A stretch of DNA of 37,693 nucleotides from a virus (IMGVR_UViG_3300001768_000027:1-37693); one strand, 5' to 3'. Counted from the stretch's first letter, positions 1-10,800 are shown. A program made the numbers and translations. Notes: generated by a model not told the origin, from the letters alone.

Positions 1-135
1 ATGAGTGAATACGGCTCATACAAAGCCGCGCTATTCAAACCCGAAATGATCGAGGTAATGAACGAACTGGCACGCTGGTCGGCCCCGCGCCGCCAACTGT
101 TTATTGAGTTTTTCCGGGAGTTTGTGGGGCGCTAA
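1..135 (+). CDS. Small hypothetical protein at the tail end of the prophage
   Basis: A 44-residue open frame that starts on the first base of the window and ends in TAA. Its stop overlaps the TAG stop of the convergent tail gene, the compact arrangement expected of real genes. The product is amphipathic, with a hydrophobic/basic C-terminal half (residues about 24-44), and shows no motif I recognise. Its ribosome binding site would lie outside the window. It is the only plus-strand gene beside the tail module, so it may be the last phage gene or the first gene beyond the late operon. Function unknown; coding status moderately likely. Confidence 0.5.
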   Translation: MSEYGSYKAALFKPEMIEVMNELARWSAPRRQLFIEFFREFVGR

Positions 136-359
136 ACCGTCACACTCACCGCAGGCAAACTGGCTGCCCGGCCGATGATGCGGCCCTGCTGGATCAGAAC
201 CTTATCCCCAACCGTCACATCATCCCCCTGCACCCGCAAACTGCCGCCACCGCGCAGCGTTACCACGCTGGAACCGTCTGCGTTTACGCTGGCGACGGTG
301 GCCACCATTTTTGTACCGGGCGCCGTCAGCGCCCCAAACCTTACCCACGGATTACTCAT
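132..359 (-). CDS. Small beta-rich protein ending the tail operon
   Basis: A 75-residue protein and the last gene of the late operon. Its start codon overlaps the stop of the preceding tail gene as ATGA, so it is probably translated by coupling. The sequence is mostly short beta-strand stretches separated by Gly and Asp turns (for example TLRGGGSLRVQG and VGDKVLIQQGRI), which reads like a small OB-fold or SH3-like barrel. Small barrel proteins at the end of tail operons are often part of the baseplate or tail tip, but I do not recognise this family. The virion role is inferred from position only. Confidence 0.75.
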   Translation of the reverse strand: MSNPWVRFGALTAPGTKMVATVASVNADGSSVVTLRGGGSLRVQGDDVTVGDKVLIQQGRIIGRAASLPAVSVTV

Positions 360-2131
360 GCCATGTCCTCCCAGGCTATTGGCTGTTCAAGCGTTACGGT
401 TTGCCGCACCTTGGCAGATCCGCGCCCCGGTGCGCTGATGCTAACGCTCTGCACATAGGCGCGGTACGTCAGCGCGTTGTCGCTGTACACCACGGCCACG
501 GCATGTCCAGGCAGGAGCAGCCCCGGCTGCGCGCTGGTTTCGGGTATGGCCAGTTCCAGCGTATGGATAATCCGGTCGCCACTGGCGGCAATTTCCTGCG
601 CCGCGCGGGCGGCGTTGGCCGGTTGTTCTGTCAGCCAGGCATCCACCACATCCGCGCCGGGCTGATCGCCAGCAGTACCCAGCCGGGTAGCACTGAGCGC
701 AACGCCCTCCCGTTCGCCGGTAACGTACACCGCATTGATGAGCGGTCGGGTTTCCAGCGTTCCGCCTTCACTGAGTATCTGGGCTTCATGGATGGTGCGA
801 TCCATATCAGCCGCCCATAAATCCCAGGGCAGCACGGCATAGCGCGGGCGCACGATCACGGTATCCGCCGCCATGGCAGGCTGCACCACCGCGCCCACAG
901 CAGCAGCCAGCCGCTTAATGGCCTGCAGTGGTGTCAACTCCTGATAGCTATAGCTGGCGTTAGGCATGATCCAATCCGGCAGCAATGCGGCATCCCAATC
1001 CAGAGCGAATCCGGTACCGGCAAGCTCTGCCGTAGCGGCCTGCACTGCCGTGGTGGTGCCAATGCTGCGGGTACGTTTGGGCGCGAACGGCTGCCCCAGA
1101 TACTGAGTGCGGCTGTAGCCCGATACTGAAAAGCGCTTATCCAGGCTGTTGCCGGATATCTTGCGCGACTTGTCCCATTGGGTAATGAACACCACCCACT
1201 GATGGCCGTTGATTTCAATAAGCGCCTGTTTGTAGCCGCTGGCGTCCGGCCTCAGCAGCGCCACGCTGGCGGCGTTCAGAACCTCGGCACTAAACTTCCA
1301 GCTGTAGGTGTCGGCATCCAGCTGCAGGGAAATATCGGCAATGGCCAGCGGCTGCATGCCGGGTAACGCATAGGCGTTCACGCTGTTCACGATGATGTAA
1401 ACCTCTGAATAATTGGGCGCAGGCCACTCGCCGGGTTCCTGCGGTGGCTGTTCTGTTTTGTAGGGCAGTTCGGGCTGATAGCTGAGCGATACACCAACGC
1501 CCCAGGGCAGCAATGTATTGTCTTCACGGGCAGGCGGCTGATGCACCCCCAATGCAGCACCGCTGGCCATGGGCGTTGCGGGGCGCTTGGTTAGTTCATA
1601 GTCGCCCCAGGTAATGCGCCCCGCCGGAATGTACGGGCCATCATCCAGCGCCAGCAGCGCCGACAGGTCGGTAAACAGTTCAGCCTGCCGCAGCGCATAG
1701 GCCGATGGGCGCACCGCCAGCAGATCCACGCACAACTGCGGCAGCTCAGCTCCAGTGGCATGCTCCAAAACACGGGTATGCGCCCATATCTGCCAGCCGC
1801 CAGCCAGCGGCACACCGGCCTGCTGCTGGTGTTGCAGGTTCGGCAGATCGATGGGGCGCAGCGTATTCCATGCCAGCGCATTGGCACCGGCCAGCGGGAC
1901 AGAGGCCAGCGACTGCAACCACAGCGCCGCCACCGACTGCACACCCGCCATACCGAAGCCGGACGAAAAGCCCGAAGCCATGGCGTTGCCCATACTCAGA
2001 CGCGCCCACAGCGGCTGGTGCTGCGCTGGTAACATGCCCCAGCCCACCGATGCAGCACCGGCCTGAGCATCGCCCACGGCTACGCCAGCCCGTGCCATCA
2101 CGCGGATGGCAGGCAGCTCTAAAGCGTCCAT
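356..2131 (-). CDS. Tail tip / baseplate hub-like protein
   Basis: A 591-residue protein with a good ribosome binding site (AAGGA, 5 nt before ATG). The N-terminal 200 residues are rich in Ala, Gly and Leu. The middle part, from about residue 240 (YSEVYIIVNSVNAYAL), includes YSWKFSAEV and INGHQWVVFITQW, then a segment with RFSVSGYSRTQYLGQPF. This strand pattern resembles the gp27/gpD-like hub domains of tail-tip proteins, where a phage-specific ring closes the tube. The C-terminal third (LINAVYVTGER to the end) also resembles hub proteins that list conversion and binding strands. It follows the large tail proteins and overlaps the next gene by ATGA. The hub assignment is by overall character and position, not by a decisive motif. 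Confidence 0.7.
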   Translation of the reverse strand: MDALELPAIRVMARAGVAVGDAQAGAASVGWGMLPAQHQPLWARLSMGNAMASGFSSGFGMAGVQSVAALWLQSLASVPLAGANALAWNTLRPIDLPNLQHQQQAGVPLAGGWQIWAHTRVLEHATGAELPQLCVDLLAVRPSAYALRQAELFTDLSALLALDDGPYIPAGRITWGDYELTKRPATPMASGAALGVHQPPAREDNTLLPWGVGVSLSYQPELPYKTEQPPQEPGEWPAPNYSEVYIIVNSVNAYALPGMQPLAIADISLQLDADTYSWKFSAEVLNAASVALLRPDASGYKQALIEINGHQWVVFITQWDKSRKISGNSLDKRFSVSGYSRTQYLGQPFAPKRTRSIGTTTAVQAATAELAGTGFALDWDAALLPDWIMPNASYSYQELTPLQAIKRLAAAVGAVVQPAMAADTVIVRPRYAVLPWDLWAADMDRTIHEAQILSEGGTLETRPLINAVYVTGEREGVALSATRLGTAGDQPGADVVDAWLTEQPANAARAAQEIAASGDRIIHTLELAIPETSAQPGLLLPGHAVAVVYSDNALTYRAYVQSVSISAPGRGSAKVRQTVTLEQPIAWEDMA

Positions 2132-2139
2132 AGGATTCC

Positions 2140-2877
2140 TTACGAAATAGTGAAAGGCCCAGCCGATCTAGGCCGGTAAAACGGTACGGCCGTCATCTGC
2201 ACCGTACCGCTGATAACGGGCTCACCATCGGCCATGGGCCATATCGGTTCCACCCCCAGCACGCCGGGCGCACTGACCTGGTACACATAGCCGGTAGGGC
2301 TGCTGGGGTGAATACGTTCACCCACACCCCGCGCCTCACCTTCAACGTGCGGCACGCCGTAATCATCCAGAGCGGTAACCAGAATCTGGCCAGTGTAGCC
2401 TTCCCAGTTCAGGGTGTACTGGCCGGTAACGGGGTCGGACTGAGTTTCGGCCAGCAGCTGCGGGGCGTCTCCATCAAGGCCGACCGCTACCACACGCCGC
2501 GCCGCAGGCAAGCCCGCCACCTCCGTGCGACCACTGAACGATTTAGGATCTCCGCCGCCGGAGGACTGCCCCTGACTTGTGAATTCGATATTCACCTGGC
2601 CGGGGTTGTAGACGTAGTTGTCTACCCACCACACACCTGCCGCGATGCCGTTCTGGATTTTCAGGGCCAGCAGTTTATAGCTTATTGAGGCCTTGATAGC
2701 TGACAACGGAAAACTCAATCTATCGCGTGTAACAACAACTGCATCCGGCGCACGCACACCCCGGATAAACTGAGTGATAAAAAACACGCCGGGTTCGACC
2801 GGCAAATTGTGATACAAGCTAATCCTTACCGGATTAACAACGCCCAGCGCGACAGTATCAAAATCCGTAAACAGCAT
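2140..2877 (-). CDS. Tail protein with carboxypeptidase-regulatory-like domain
   Basis: About 245 residues. The open frame extends four codons upstream to a TTG, but the ATG used here is preceded by GGAG at six nt and overlaps the upstream stop as TGATG, so I take it as the start. Residues about 125-185 look like a small Ig-like beta sandwich of the carboxypeptidase regulatory type: VAVGLDGDAPQLLAETQSDP followed by GQYTLNWEGYTGQILV. Such domains are common add-ons of tail-tip and fibre-associated proteins and may help attachment. The N-terminal 100 residues are unrecognised. It sits between two tail genes with almost no spacing. Virion role is inferred from position. Confidence 0.7.
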   Translation of the reverse strand: MLFTDFDTVALGVVNPVRISLYHNLPVEPGVFFITQFIRGVRAPDAVVVTRDRLSFPLSAIKASISYKLLALKIQNGIAAGVWWVDNYVYNPGQVNIEFTSQGQSSGGGDPKSFSGRTEVAGLPAARRVVAVGLDGDAPQLLAETQSDPVTGQYTLNWEGYTGQILVTALDDYGVPHVEGEARGVGERIHPSSPTGYVYQVSAPGVLGVEPIWPMADGEPVISGTVQMTAVPFYRPRSAGPFTIS

Positions 2878-3893
2878 CAGTAACTCCAATCGCCGGCATC
2901 AAGACTAAGCAAAAAAAACGCATTCCAGTTCATTCGCCACAACAGATGCCGCTTACCTGATAAATAAACATCCCCCCCAACCACGGCTGTCATTTTCAAC
3001 AAGTCGGGCAGCGCATCTGCAACATACGCGGGACGCGTAAATAGTAAATTTGTTTTCAGCTGAGGCACAACAGATCGCTGCCACGCCGCAGATCGCACAA
3101 GAGACGCGCCGCCAGACGAAACAAAAATAGATACCGGCGTAATATCAAACTCGACAATAGCATCAGTCGTTGCCGGATAACTCAGTAATGAGCCGACATT
3201 GACGTTTGACAACATGACGTAATGATTGCCGGTTGCCGGAGCACCGGACTTGTCACGAGATACAGTACCGATATCAGATCGTGCACCATTAACCCCTAGC
3301 GAGTTAAGATCACCCCAGATGCCAATCGCCCCACCAAAAATACTAAAGTCTCCAACCTCCCCCCCCAGTCCGCGCACATCACGGAAACGACCGAATGCAA
3401 GCGATGCTCCGACATCAAATCCGTATGATAAATTAATTGTGCGTAATGCATCCGCAGATGCTGTCATCATCATAAATACCGCATCGTCATTAGCGACAAC
3501 GCACCAGCCTGCAACTTGCGTCAACAATGATGACGCCGGGCGCTGCAGCGCAGCTGACGCCGGATCCCATGCCGTGCCATTTGATATATCAACGTAACCC
3601 GAGCGACCGTTAATCGGAGTTGTTGCATCAATCATGCCGTCTGCCAAAAACAAGAATGGATGATCATTGCCTGATGACCGCACAACGCCGACAACACCCG
3701 ACCCACTGCTATTAATCAATGTAAGCCATCCGGAGTTAACCCAGTCATCATAAACAACTGACCATCCCGCGGAGGGCTTGCCGCTGTATCCGTCCACAAG
3801 ACAAGCCATCACTATTTGATAAAACGCATCTTGCCGACTACTCAACACCGGCGCGCCGGGATCATCGTAGTAATAAACCGTTGGTGCTCCCAT
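2877..3893 (-). CDS. Tail-tip associated structural protein
   Basis: A 338-residue protein. The N-terminus (DDPGAPVLSSRQDAFYQIVMACLVDGY, then KPSAGWSVVYDD) is a pattern I associate with a family of phage virion proteins encoded next to baseplate genes, in which a short N-terminal segment precedes a mostly beta body. The body is rich in aromatic residues and Ser/Gly, and has no transmembrane segment or catalytic motif that I can see. Start and stop both share a base with the neighbouring genes (TGATG), so it is tightly coupled. Codon use looks more AT-rich than in the flanking tail genes, which could mean a separately exchanged, host-range-related module. Exact role unknown. Confidence 0.7.
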   Translation of the reverse strand: MGAPTVYYYDDPGAPVLSSRQDAFYQIVMACLVDGYSGKPSAGWSVVYDDWVNSGWLTLINSSGSGVVGVVRSSGNDHPFLFLADGMIDATTPINGRSGYVDISNGTAWDPASAALQRPASSLLTQVAGWCVVANDDAVFMMMTASADALRTINLSYGFDVGASLAFGRFRDVRGLGGEVGDFSIFGGAIGIWGDLNSLGVNGARSDIGTVSRDKSGAPATGNHYVMLSNVNVGSLLSYPATTDAIVEFDITPVSIFVSSGGASLVRSAAWQRSVVPQLKTNLLFTRPAYVADALPDLLKMTAVVGGDVYLSGKRHLLWRMNWNAFFLLSLDAGDWSY

Positions 3894-6800
3894 CAGTCTG
3901 CATCCCCTCTGAATTCCACAGAAATAACGTCATCGGCCAGCGGTTCGCTGTCGGGCAATACGGTACGAATGGCCCACAGCGGCGCGGCGGCGGCGTCGGT
4001 GTTAAAGCGTAAAATGTTGCTGGTTACCCAGCCACTGCCCCAGCCTGCGGCGCGGATGGTGAAGTACGGCTCGCTGGTCATGGGGTTGATGGGGCTGTAA
4101 TCGGCATTGATGCTGCCGGTACCGATAATGCCCAGCTTTTCCCCAATCACCTGATAGCCGGTGCTACTGGTGAACTTCAGCTTCCAGCGTTCCTGCACCG
4201 CGCTGCGGTTGTCGATCAGTACCGGATAGTTCAGCGCGTTATAGGTAGCCGTGGCCTCTGAGCCCTGACGCTCGTCATGCCAGCCAGTGTCAGTCTGTTC
4301 ATCGAACAGGTTGCGCACCCGAGCCTGCAGCGTGCCGAAATTCACTGCCGCACTCACGAAGGTATCGCCTGCGTTGTAACTGTTGCGCAGGCCTGTTAGG
4401 AGGCTTAACTCCCCGCCCACGGTAACACCCCCCAGTGCCGCCATGTCCTCCTGCCGATGGGTTACCGTCAGCGGCATGGTTAAGCTGTTGGTGCTGGCAT
4501 CTTGCGCGGTGAACGGGTCGGCCAGCGTGATGATGCCGGTGACTTTATTCACGCTGTACATGGCTGGGTCTAAATCCACGCCAGCCGCATCGCGGATATG
4601 CACCTGAGCCAGATTCACGCGGCCGCAATCAATGGCCTGACCCGCCGCAGGCGTTGCCAGAGCAATGCTTTGGGTGTTGTGAATCACCACCAGATAGCCG
4701 GGCTGGAACACCGGCACGCGGCCATTGGTGGGCAGTCGAACCGGGTTTAACCCCAGCACTTCAGGCGACAAAGGCACAGTGGTATACGTCACGGCGTTAT
4801 ACGTCAGCGTGCTGAGAATCACCGGCTGGCTGAAGCTGATGCTCACCACGCCGGTGGTGTAATCCACCGTGCCGGTTGCACTGCCACCCGTTGTTGGCGT
4901 TGGCACAAAGGGCAGGCTGTAGCCGTTTACGCTGCCAGGCTGCGGCAAGCTGTCTACCGTATCGGCAGTGTCAAAGCTGCCGGTAATGCTGCCGTCGTTA
5001 TCCGACACCGCCCGCATCAGCGCGCCATCGGTGGCCCGGCGGGCCAGAAACTGCAGGCCGCTGGGGCGTAACGGGCTGGCCACACTGCGGAACACCACCG
5101 ACACCACGGCCGCCGCAGCACCCACGCCATCGGCACCGGCCAGCAGGCTGCTGTTCAGGTTGTTGATGTGCGGCTGCAGCGCGCTGTAGTTAATTTCGAC
5201 CGCTGCGCCCGAGTAGTTGACCGTGCCGCACTGAATGCCAGCACCCGTACCAGCGTTCCAGCCTCGGTACAGGTAGCCATCACCACGATCCACCAGATCA
5301 TCGCCGCCCACGCGCAGCTGCAATGCGCCAGGAACCAGAGGCCGGTCGCCCAACTGAGATACAAGCCGCAGATCGGCAAACGGCACCACAACGGATGCCG
5401 CCTCGGTGGCGCTGCTGGTGAAGTAGCGCACCTGCACAGTCTGCGATTCCACCCGCATGGCCTTGGTATTGGTCACCAGTTGCCAGTTGCCCAGCACGGC
5501 CGACCCCTTAACCCACTCCTGCACCGTTACCTGCAGCGCATCGGCGTTCAGCGTGACCACGCCAGTGGCAGCGTTAATGCTGCCCAGAACCGCAGCGAAG
5601 CCACTGCGCACCAGCTGACCATTGGGTTTGCCTCGCAGCAACAGCGTTCCGCTGAAGCGGGTTTCGCTTACTACTCCGGCATTGTTAGTGGTAACGGTCC
5701 AGGTTACATCCACACTGAACAGCACACTGGCGGGAATAACATCTGCCACGCCAGTGTCCAGCGTAATAGTGCCGCCGGTTTGCTGCGCCACTGCCACATC
5801 GGTGGTGAGCTGCTGCCCTGCCAGCTGGCGCTGGTAGGTTACGGTTACATCACCGGTCGGCAAATTGGCGCTGCGGAACAGCAGGCGACTACCCAGAATA
5901 AAGCCGTCGCCGCCGCCCGTCAGAGAGTTGTCAGCCCCCGCCGTGGCGGTGTAATTGCTGCTATTGCGCTGCCAACTGACCACAGCAGCACCCGCTGACG
6001 GCACGCCGTCCAGATCAATGCCGATGTACACATCACGCGCACCGGATGCCAGCGTTGTGAACGGCGACTGCGCCCAGGTGTAAATCATGCGGCTGGCCAG
6101 ATCCGGCTCACCGGGCAACGTCAGCGCCACGCTGCCGGTGCTGTAGTTGATGCTGCCGGATGCTCCATTGCCCGACAGCACGCCGGTACCGTTATCGGAC
6201 ACCACATACCAGCGCCCAAGGTAAGCAAATTCCACGCGCAAGCTGCCCGGCATTGGCGCTGGCTGCAGCTGTTCGGTATAGGTTACCTGACGGTTGCCCG
6301 CGGTAATTTCTACGCTGTCGGTGTACGGCACCAACTCCACCGCCACGCCCGGCTGATATTCCACCGATACCGCGCGACTGCCCGATACCGAAAACACCAG
6401 CACACCATCGGCGGCGTTCAGCTGCACATCAGACAAAAACGCAGAGCCAGACAACAGCCGCACACCGCTACCATCTTCCGCATACACACTGCCGCCCACG
6501 GTTAAGCGCAACGTACCCGGCAGCCATGCCGATGGCAGGGTGAAGGTTTGCGGGCCGGTAACAGTGCCCAGGCTGCGCGACAGCAGCGGCCCCGACGCCT
6601 GCACAGTTCGCTGCGCAATGCCCGGGGTTTGATCCAGAATCGCCTGCTCTGTAGTTGCAGCAGGAACAATGGGCGAAAAGATGCCATCCACAACCACCGC
6701 CCGATCACCAGCCGCAGCAGGCTGCGCAAGTGGCTTAATGCCGTAATACTTCGCGCTGTTGTTGCTTTGGGTGTTGTAGATTTCAGTGGGGTGCTGCGCC

Positions 6801-7426
6801 GCCGGTGCCGGATCGGTCCCCACAAAATCGTATTGCAGCGGCTGGCTGATTTTCAGCACCACTTCAAACGCTTTGTAGGTTTGAAAGTCGCCGTTTTTAT
6901 CCAGATAGGTGTAGCTGGCTGCCGCTACATCCACGCGCGTAACTTTAACCGGCTGGCTGTTGCCGCCGCCGATCAGATACAGAACCGCCCCCACCTCCGG
7001 CGCATCGGCTTCGCGGGCAGCGTACAGCACCAACGAGGTTTGCCCTTCGCGCTGAGTACCCACAGGGCGCAATGCACTGCGGGTGCTGAGCACCACAAAC
7101 TGCTCAATTTTATCCTGGGCGCTGCTGCGCTCGTCGTAATGGTCGCCGGTGCTGAACAGCAACGTGCTGACGTTGGGCGCGGCCGCATCGCTGGCCAGCA
7201 TGGCGTGGGCACCCAGGAATTTATCCACGTTGGCGCTGCGGATGGCGCAGAACAGCTTGCGCAGGCTCACACCGCCGTAGGCCAGCATGGTGCGCGGAAT
7301 GTCATCCCACAGGTTGTTGATGTCGCCACTGGCAATGGCCACGCCTGTCATCATGCCGCCGCCATCGGTTTCATCGGTTACGCGCTCGGGGCGCATGATT
7401 TGTACATCGGTCGGGTTAATCGCCAT
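3893..7426 (-). CDS. Very large beta-repeat tail / baseplate protein
   Basis: An 1177-residue protein, the largest of the tail module. The first 250 residues look globular. After that the chain is built from repeated beta units, each with a motif close to G-S-I-N-Y-S-T-G-S-V-x-L: GSINYSTGSVALTL, GSINAATGVVTLNA, CGTVNYSGAAVEIN, GTVDYTTGVVSISF and VNKVTGIITLADPF. Tandem beta sandwiches of this kind are typical of tail-tip, baseplate or fibre-like structural proteins. It follows the tape-measure gene and a 124-residue gene, sharing one base with the latter (TAATG). It may replace the central fibre or hub of other siphophages. No enzymatic motif was seen. Confidence 0.75.
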   Translation of the reverse strand: MAINPTDVQIMRPERVTDETDGGGMMTGVAIASGDINNLWDDIPRTMLAYGGVSLRKLFCAIRSANVDKFLGAHAMLASDAAAPNVSTLLFSTGDHYDERSSAQDKIEQFVVLSTRSALRPVGTQREGQTSLVLYAAREADAPEVGAVLYLIGGGNSQPVKVTRVDVAAASYTYLDKNGDFQTYKAFEVVLKISQPLQYDFVGTDPAPAAQHPTEIYNTQSNNSAKYYGIKPLAQPAAAGDRAVVVDGIFSPIVPAATTEQAILDQTPGIAQRTVQASGPLLSRSLGTVTGPQTFTLPSAWLPGTLRLTVGGSVYAEDGSGVRLLSGSAFLSDVQLNAADGVLVFSVSGSRAVSVEYQPGVAVELVPYTDSVEITAGNRQVTYTEQLQPAPMPGSLRVEFAYLGRWYVVSDNGTGVLSGNGASGSINYSTGSVALTLPGEPDLASRMIYTWAQSPFTTLASGARDVYIGIDLDGVPSAGAAVVSWQRNSSNYTATAGADNSLTGGGDGFILGSRLLFRSANLPTGDVTVTYQRQLAGQQLTTDVAVAQQTGGTITLDTGVADVIPASVLFSVDVTWTVTTNNAGVVSETRFSGTLLLRGKPNGQLVRSGFAAVLGSINAATGVVTLNADALQVTVQEWVKGSAVLGNWQLVTNTKAMRVESQTVQVRYFTSSATEAASVVVPFADLRLVSQLGDRPLVPGALQLRVGGDDLVDRGDGYLYRGWNAGTGAGIQCGTVNYSGAAVEINYSALQPHINNLNSSLLAGADGVGAAAAVVSVVFRSVASPLRPSGLQFLARRATDGALMRAVSDNDGSITGSFDTADTVDSLPQPGSVNGYSLPFVPTPTTGGSATGTVDYTTGVVSISFSQPVILSTLTYNAVTYTTVPLSPEVLGLNPVRLPTNGRVPVFQPGYLVVIHNTQSIALATPAAGQAIDCGRVNLAQVHIRDAAGVDLDPAMYSVNKVTGIITLADPFTAQDASTNSLTMPLTVTHRQEDMAALGGVTVGGELSLLTGLRNSYNAGDTFVSAAVNFGTLQARVRNLFDEQTDTGWHDERQGSEATATYNALNYPVLIDNRSAVQERWKLKFTSSTGYQVIGEKLGIIGTGSINADYSPINPMTSEPYFTIRAAGWGSGWVTSNILRFNTDAAAAPLWAIRTVLPDSEPLADDVISVEFRGDAD

Positions 7427-7800
7427 TACACAGGCTCCACGGTAATCAGGTGCAGGGTGAGTTCGTACAGGGTTTCAGCGGTGGGGTTTAATTCCGGGCT
7501 TAACAGCTCGGCATCCACCCCGCCGGCTTCAATGTCAAACAGCACCGCATGGGTGCTGGAATCGTTAAGGGTTAAGGTGCGCACGGTGGCAGGCTGGGCC
7601 TGCAGGCTGCGCAGGGCCAGCACGGTGGCACGGTCGGCCCAGTCACCGGTTAGGGTGATTTTCTGGCCGTACTGCAGCGGGGCCATTTCCACCACCATGC
7701 CGCCGGCCACGCTACGCTCTTTGCTTTGGGCCGTTGGGATAAAGTCGAATTCATCCGACCAGTACAAATTGCCGGGCAGATTCAGGGTATCGAGTTGCAT
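7426..7800 (-). CDS. Tail protein downstream of tape measure
   Basis: A 124-residue protein with a good ribosome binding site (AAGGAAAA before ATG). It is mostly beta with a central helix (ADRATVLALRSLQAQ) and ends LYELTLHLITVEPV. The position directly after the tape-measure gene and before the big baseplate protein is where siphophages place distal-tail or tip-assembly proteins (lambda M/L-like position). I do not recognise a specific family. The start codon of the next gene overlaps its stop, indicating coupled translation with the large tail protein. Virion or assembly role by context. Confidence 0.7.
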   Translation of the reverse strand: MQLDTLNLPGNLYWSDEFDFIPTAQSKERSVAGGMVVEMAPLQYGQKITLTGDWADRATVLALRSLQAQPATVRTLTLNDSSTHAVLFDIEAGGVDAELLSPELNPTAETLYELTLHLITVEPV

Positions 7801-7818
7801 GGATTTTCCTTCTGATGA

Positions 7819-10800
7819 TTAACCCGCCGACCGCAGGCCGGCGTCTTCCAGCACGGCCAACAGCTGCTCCACCGCTTTGGCATCGCCGTTCAGCTGTACC
7901 GACTTGTTGCCGGTAGCGCTTTGCAGGTTGATGGTGGTACCGCGGTTGGCCGTAGTGCTGCCGGTGCTTTGGCTGGCGCTGGTGCTGCTGCGCTGCTGCG
8001 CCTGTTGCTGGCGCTGTTCGTTGGCCTGCTTTTGCCGTTCGCGCCGCACGTCTTCCAGCACTTTCAGGGCTTCGGTGTATTGGCGCACCGCCTCCTGGTT
8101 GCCGTAGCGCTTGGCTTCATCGATGGCGTTTTGCAGCTCCTGCCGTTTGTTTTCGTAGTCGCGCTGGTTAATGGCATCCTGATTGCCCTGCAGCCGATCA
8201 AGCTCCGTCTGCAACTGATCCAGCGTATTGCTCGCTGCATCCTGCATCTGCACCAGCTTTGCGTTGGCATCATCCAGTGCCCCGCGCAGCTGGGCCAGAT
8301 CCTGCTCACCCAGCAGCCCCATCCACTGGGTTGCGTTCTGCGCCTGGTTAATCAGGCCCTGCGTGACACCCTCGCCACTTTTCAGAGCGCCAAGGTATTG
8401 CTCGAACTGCTGTTTCTGCTCGCTGTAGGCCAGCAATGTTGCGGCCTTCGCTTTATTAATATCCGCCGCCGTCTGCGCGAAACTGTCACCCACCGTATTA
8501 TTGGCCGTCACAATTTCTGCACTGTACTTCTGGATAGCCCCGGTCAGATCGTCAACATCCGCCGCCACATCAACCACGCCAGCCATTTGCAGGAACATAG
8601 CCTCCGCTGCCGAGCCAAGCTCCGCAACCTCAGCCCGCGCCGCTGAAAAGGTATCCAGCAACTGAGCACCGGCACTGCTCACAGCAATAACAGAAACCGA
8701 GGCAGAATCCGCAGAGTCAGACACATCATCCAGCGCATCAGCCACTGGCTCCAGACCACTGGCAGCCTGAGCACCAACCTCTTCAGCAACATCCGCAACA
8801 CCCCGCAGGGATTTTTTCAGCTCCTCAACCTGCACATAAGTGACCAGCCCCTGCTGCTGAAACTTGGTAAACACCTGCTCAAGAGCCAGCTTATCCGCCT
8901 CTGTTTTTACATTGCGCAGCGCATTGGTCAGGGCAAGCTGAATGGTGTCGCCTGTATCCTTGCCCTTGAGGCCCATTTTAAGAATTTCCTCACCCATGAC
9001 GGTCAGATCCTTAACGGACTGATCAACCGCATCAGTCACCTTTCCGGCGAGCTGATCATAAGAGACACCCAGCCGCTCTAACGCTGCCTCAGCACGAGCG
9101 GCATTAAGGTTATCCAGCAGCCGCTGAAGATACTCAACCTTAAGGCCTGCCGACTTTGTGCCGTCGCCAATTTTTTCCATCGACTCGCGGATTAGATCGC
9201 CAAAGCGCAGCTGCTCTGGTTCGCTCAGGCCGTTGATTGCCTGGCGCAGCGTGGTATCAATCTGCTCTGCTGTTAGCTTGCCCTGCTGCTCTGCACTGCG
9301 CAGCGCCAAAACAAAACCACCAACCGCTTCAACACCACCATTCAGCGCTGCCGTAACCTGATCATCCATGACCGATGCCAGCTTGCCATTATCGTCAACC
9401 GCTTCTTTCAGAGACTCACTGACACGCTCATAGGCCGCACTCAGCGCACTGGCTTTTATTGCGTGCTCGTCGGAAGCTTCCGCCGCTTCTTTCTGTTTTT
9501 TGGCATATTCCTCAGCCGCCTGAGCCGCTGATAAATACCGCCCCGCCTGCTCATCAATGACAATGGCACCGCTTTTAATGGCAGCATCCAGCTCAGCCAT
9601 ACTTTTAACCGCTACACCGGTGGCATTACTGATTGCTGCGTAGCGGTCAGCTAACTCCTGAGCCTTGCTGGCCCGTTCACGCTCTACCGCATCCAGCTCA
9701 GCCACGGCCAGCTTCAGATCGCGGTACGCAGTCACCACGTTATAAATCTGACTGATAACAAAGGCACCCATCGCCAGCCGCGCCGCAGCGGCCAGACCAC
9801 CGAGCGCTGCCGTTGCTCCGATAACGCCACCACGCAACACCGTAAAACCAGCCGCCGCGTTGCGCAGCTGTCCATACCAGGTGCTGATTTTCAGCGCCAG
9901 CCATGCCTGAGCCAGCAACGCAAATTCGTCACTCAGGCCGACAAGGGTTTTAACAAAGGACTTAGCCGATTCTGCGCCGGCTATAAAGGCATCGCTGATC
10001 CGCTTGGCCAGCACCTGCAGCTGGCCATTGCTGGCCGCTTCGTCAAACCAGACCGACAGATCGCGCAGCTGGCCTTTCAGATAATCCCATACACCAGCGT
10101 CGGCAATTTCACGGTAAAACTGGGTAAAGCGGTCTTGCAGGTTGGATACCAGCCCGGCCAGCGTGCTCATTTGCTGTTGGGCTTGCCCGGCGTTGCGCTC
10201 TGCCATGGCATCCAGCAGCAGCTGGATTTCACGCCGGCCCAGTTCGCCGGCAGTAGCCATGGCCTGCAGCTCGGGTACGGTTTTGCCGATTTTCTCGGCC
10301 AGCAGATCCCACACCGGCACGCCGCGCTCGATCAGCTGCAGGGCTTCTTCCTGCTGCAGCTTCTGCTTACTCCAGGCCTGCCCAACGGCCAGAATGATGC
10401 CTTCCAGTTCTTGCTGGCCACCTCCCATGGCGGCGGCGGTATCGGTAAGCGCCATCAGGCTGCCATTGGTGGGGTCTAACCCAAAGGTGCGCAGCTTTAA
10501 GAACGCATCGGCCACGCCATCCAGCGCCAGCGGCGTGGTGCGGGCGAACTCTTCAATGTAACCCAGCTCTTCCGGGCTTAACCGTTTGCCCAGCAGTTCA
10601 AACTGGGTGCCGGTTTTGTACACTTTGTCGGCCAGCGAGTTCAGGTTATCGCGCACCTCATCGACAACAGTAACGATACCCAGCAGCGCCGCTGCTTTGG
10701 CAGCCAACTCGCCGAAACCGAAGCTGGTTTCTTCTGCAGCGTCAGCGGTTTCGTTCAGCCCATCGCGGGCTTCGTCCAACTGCTCTTTATTGGCACGCAG

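Noticed and set aside
6548-7822. Long plus-strand open frame (424 codons) opposite the large tail protein gene
   Set aside because: It is antisense to a well supported structural gene, has biased composition typical of a mirror frame, and no ribosome binding site or conserved motif.
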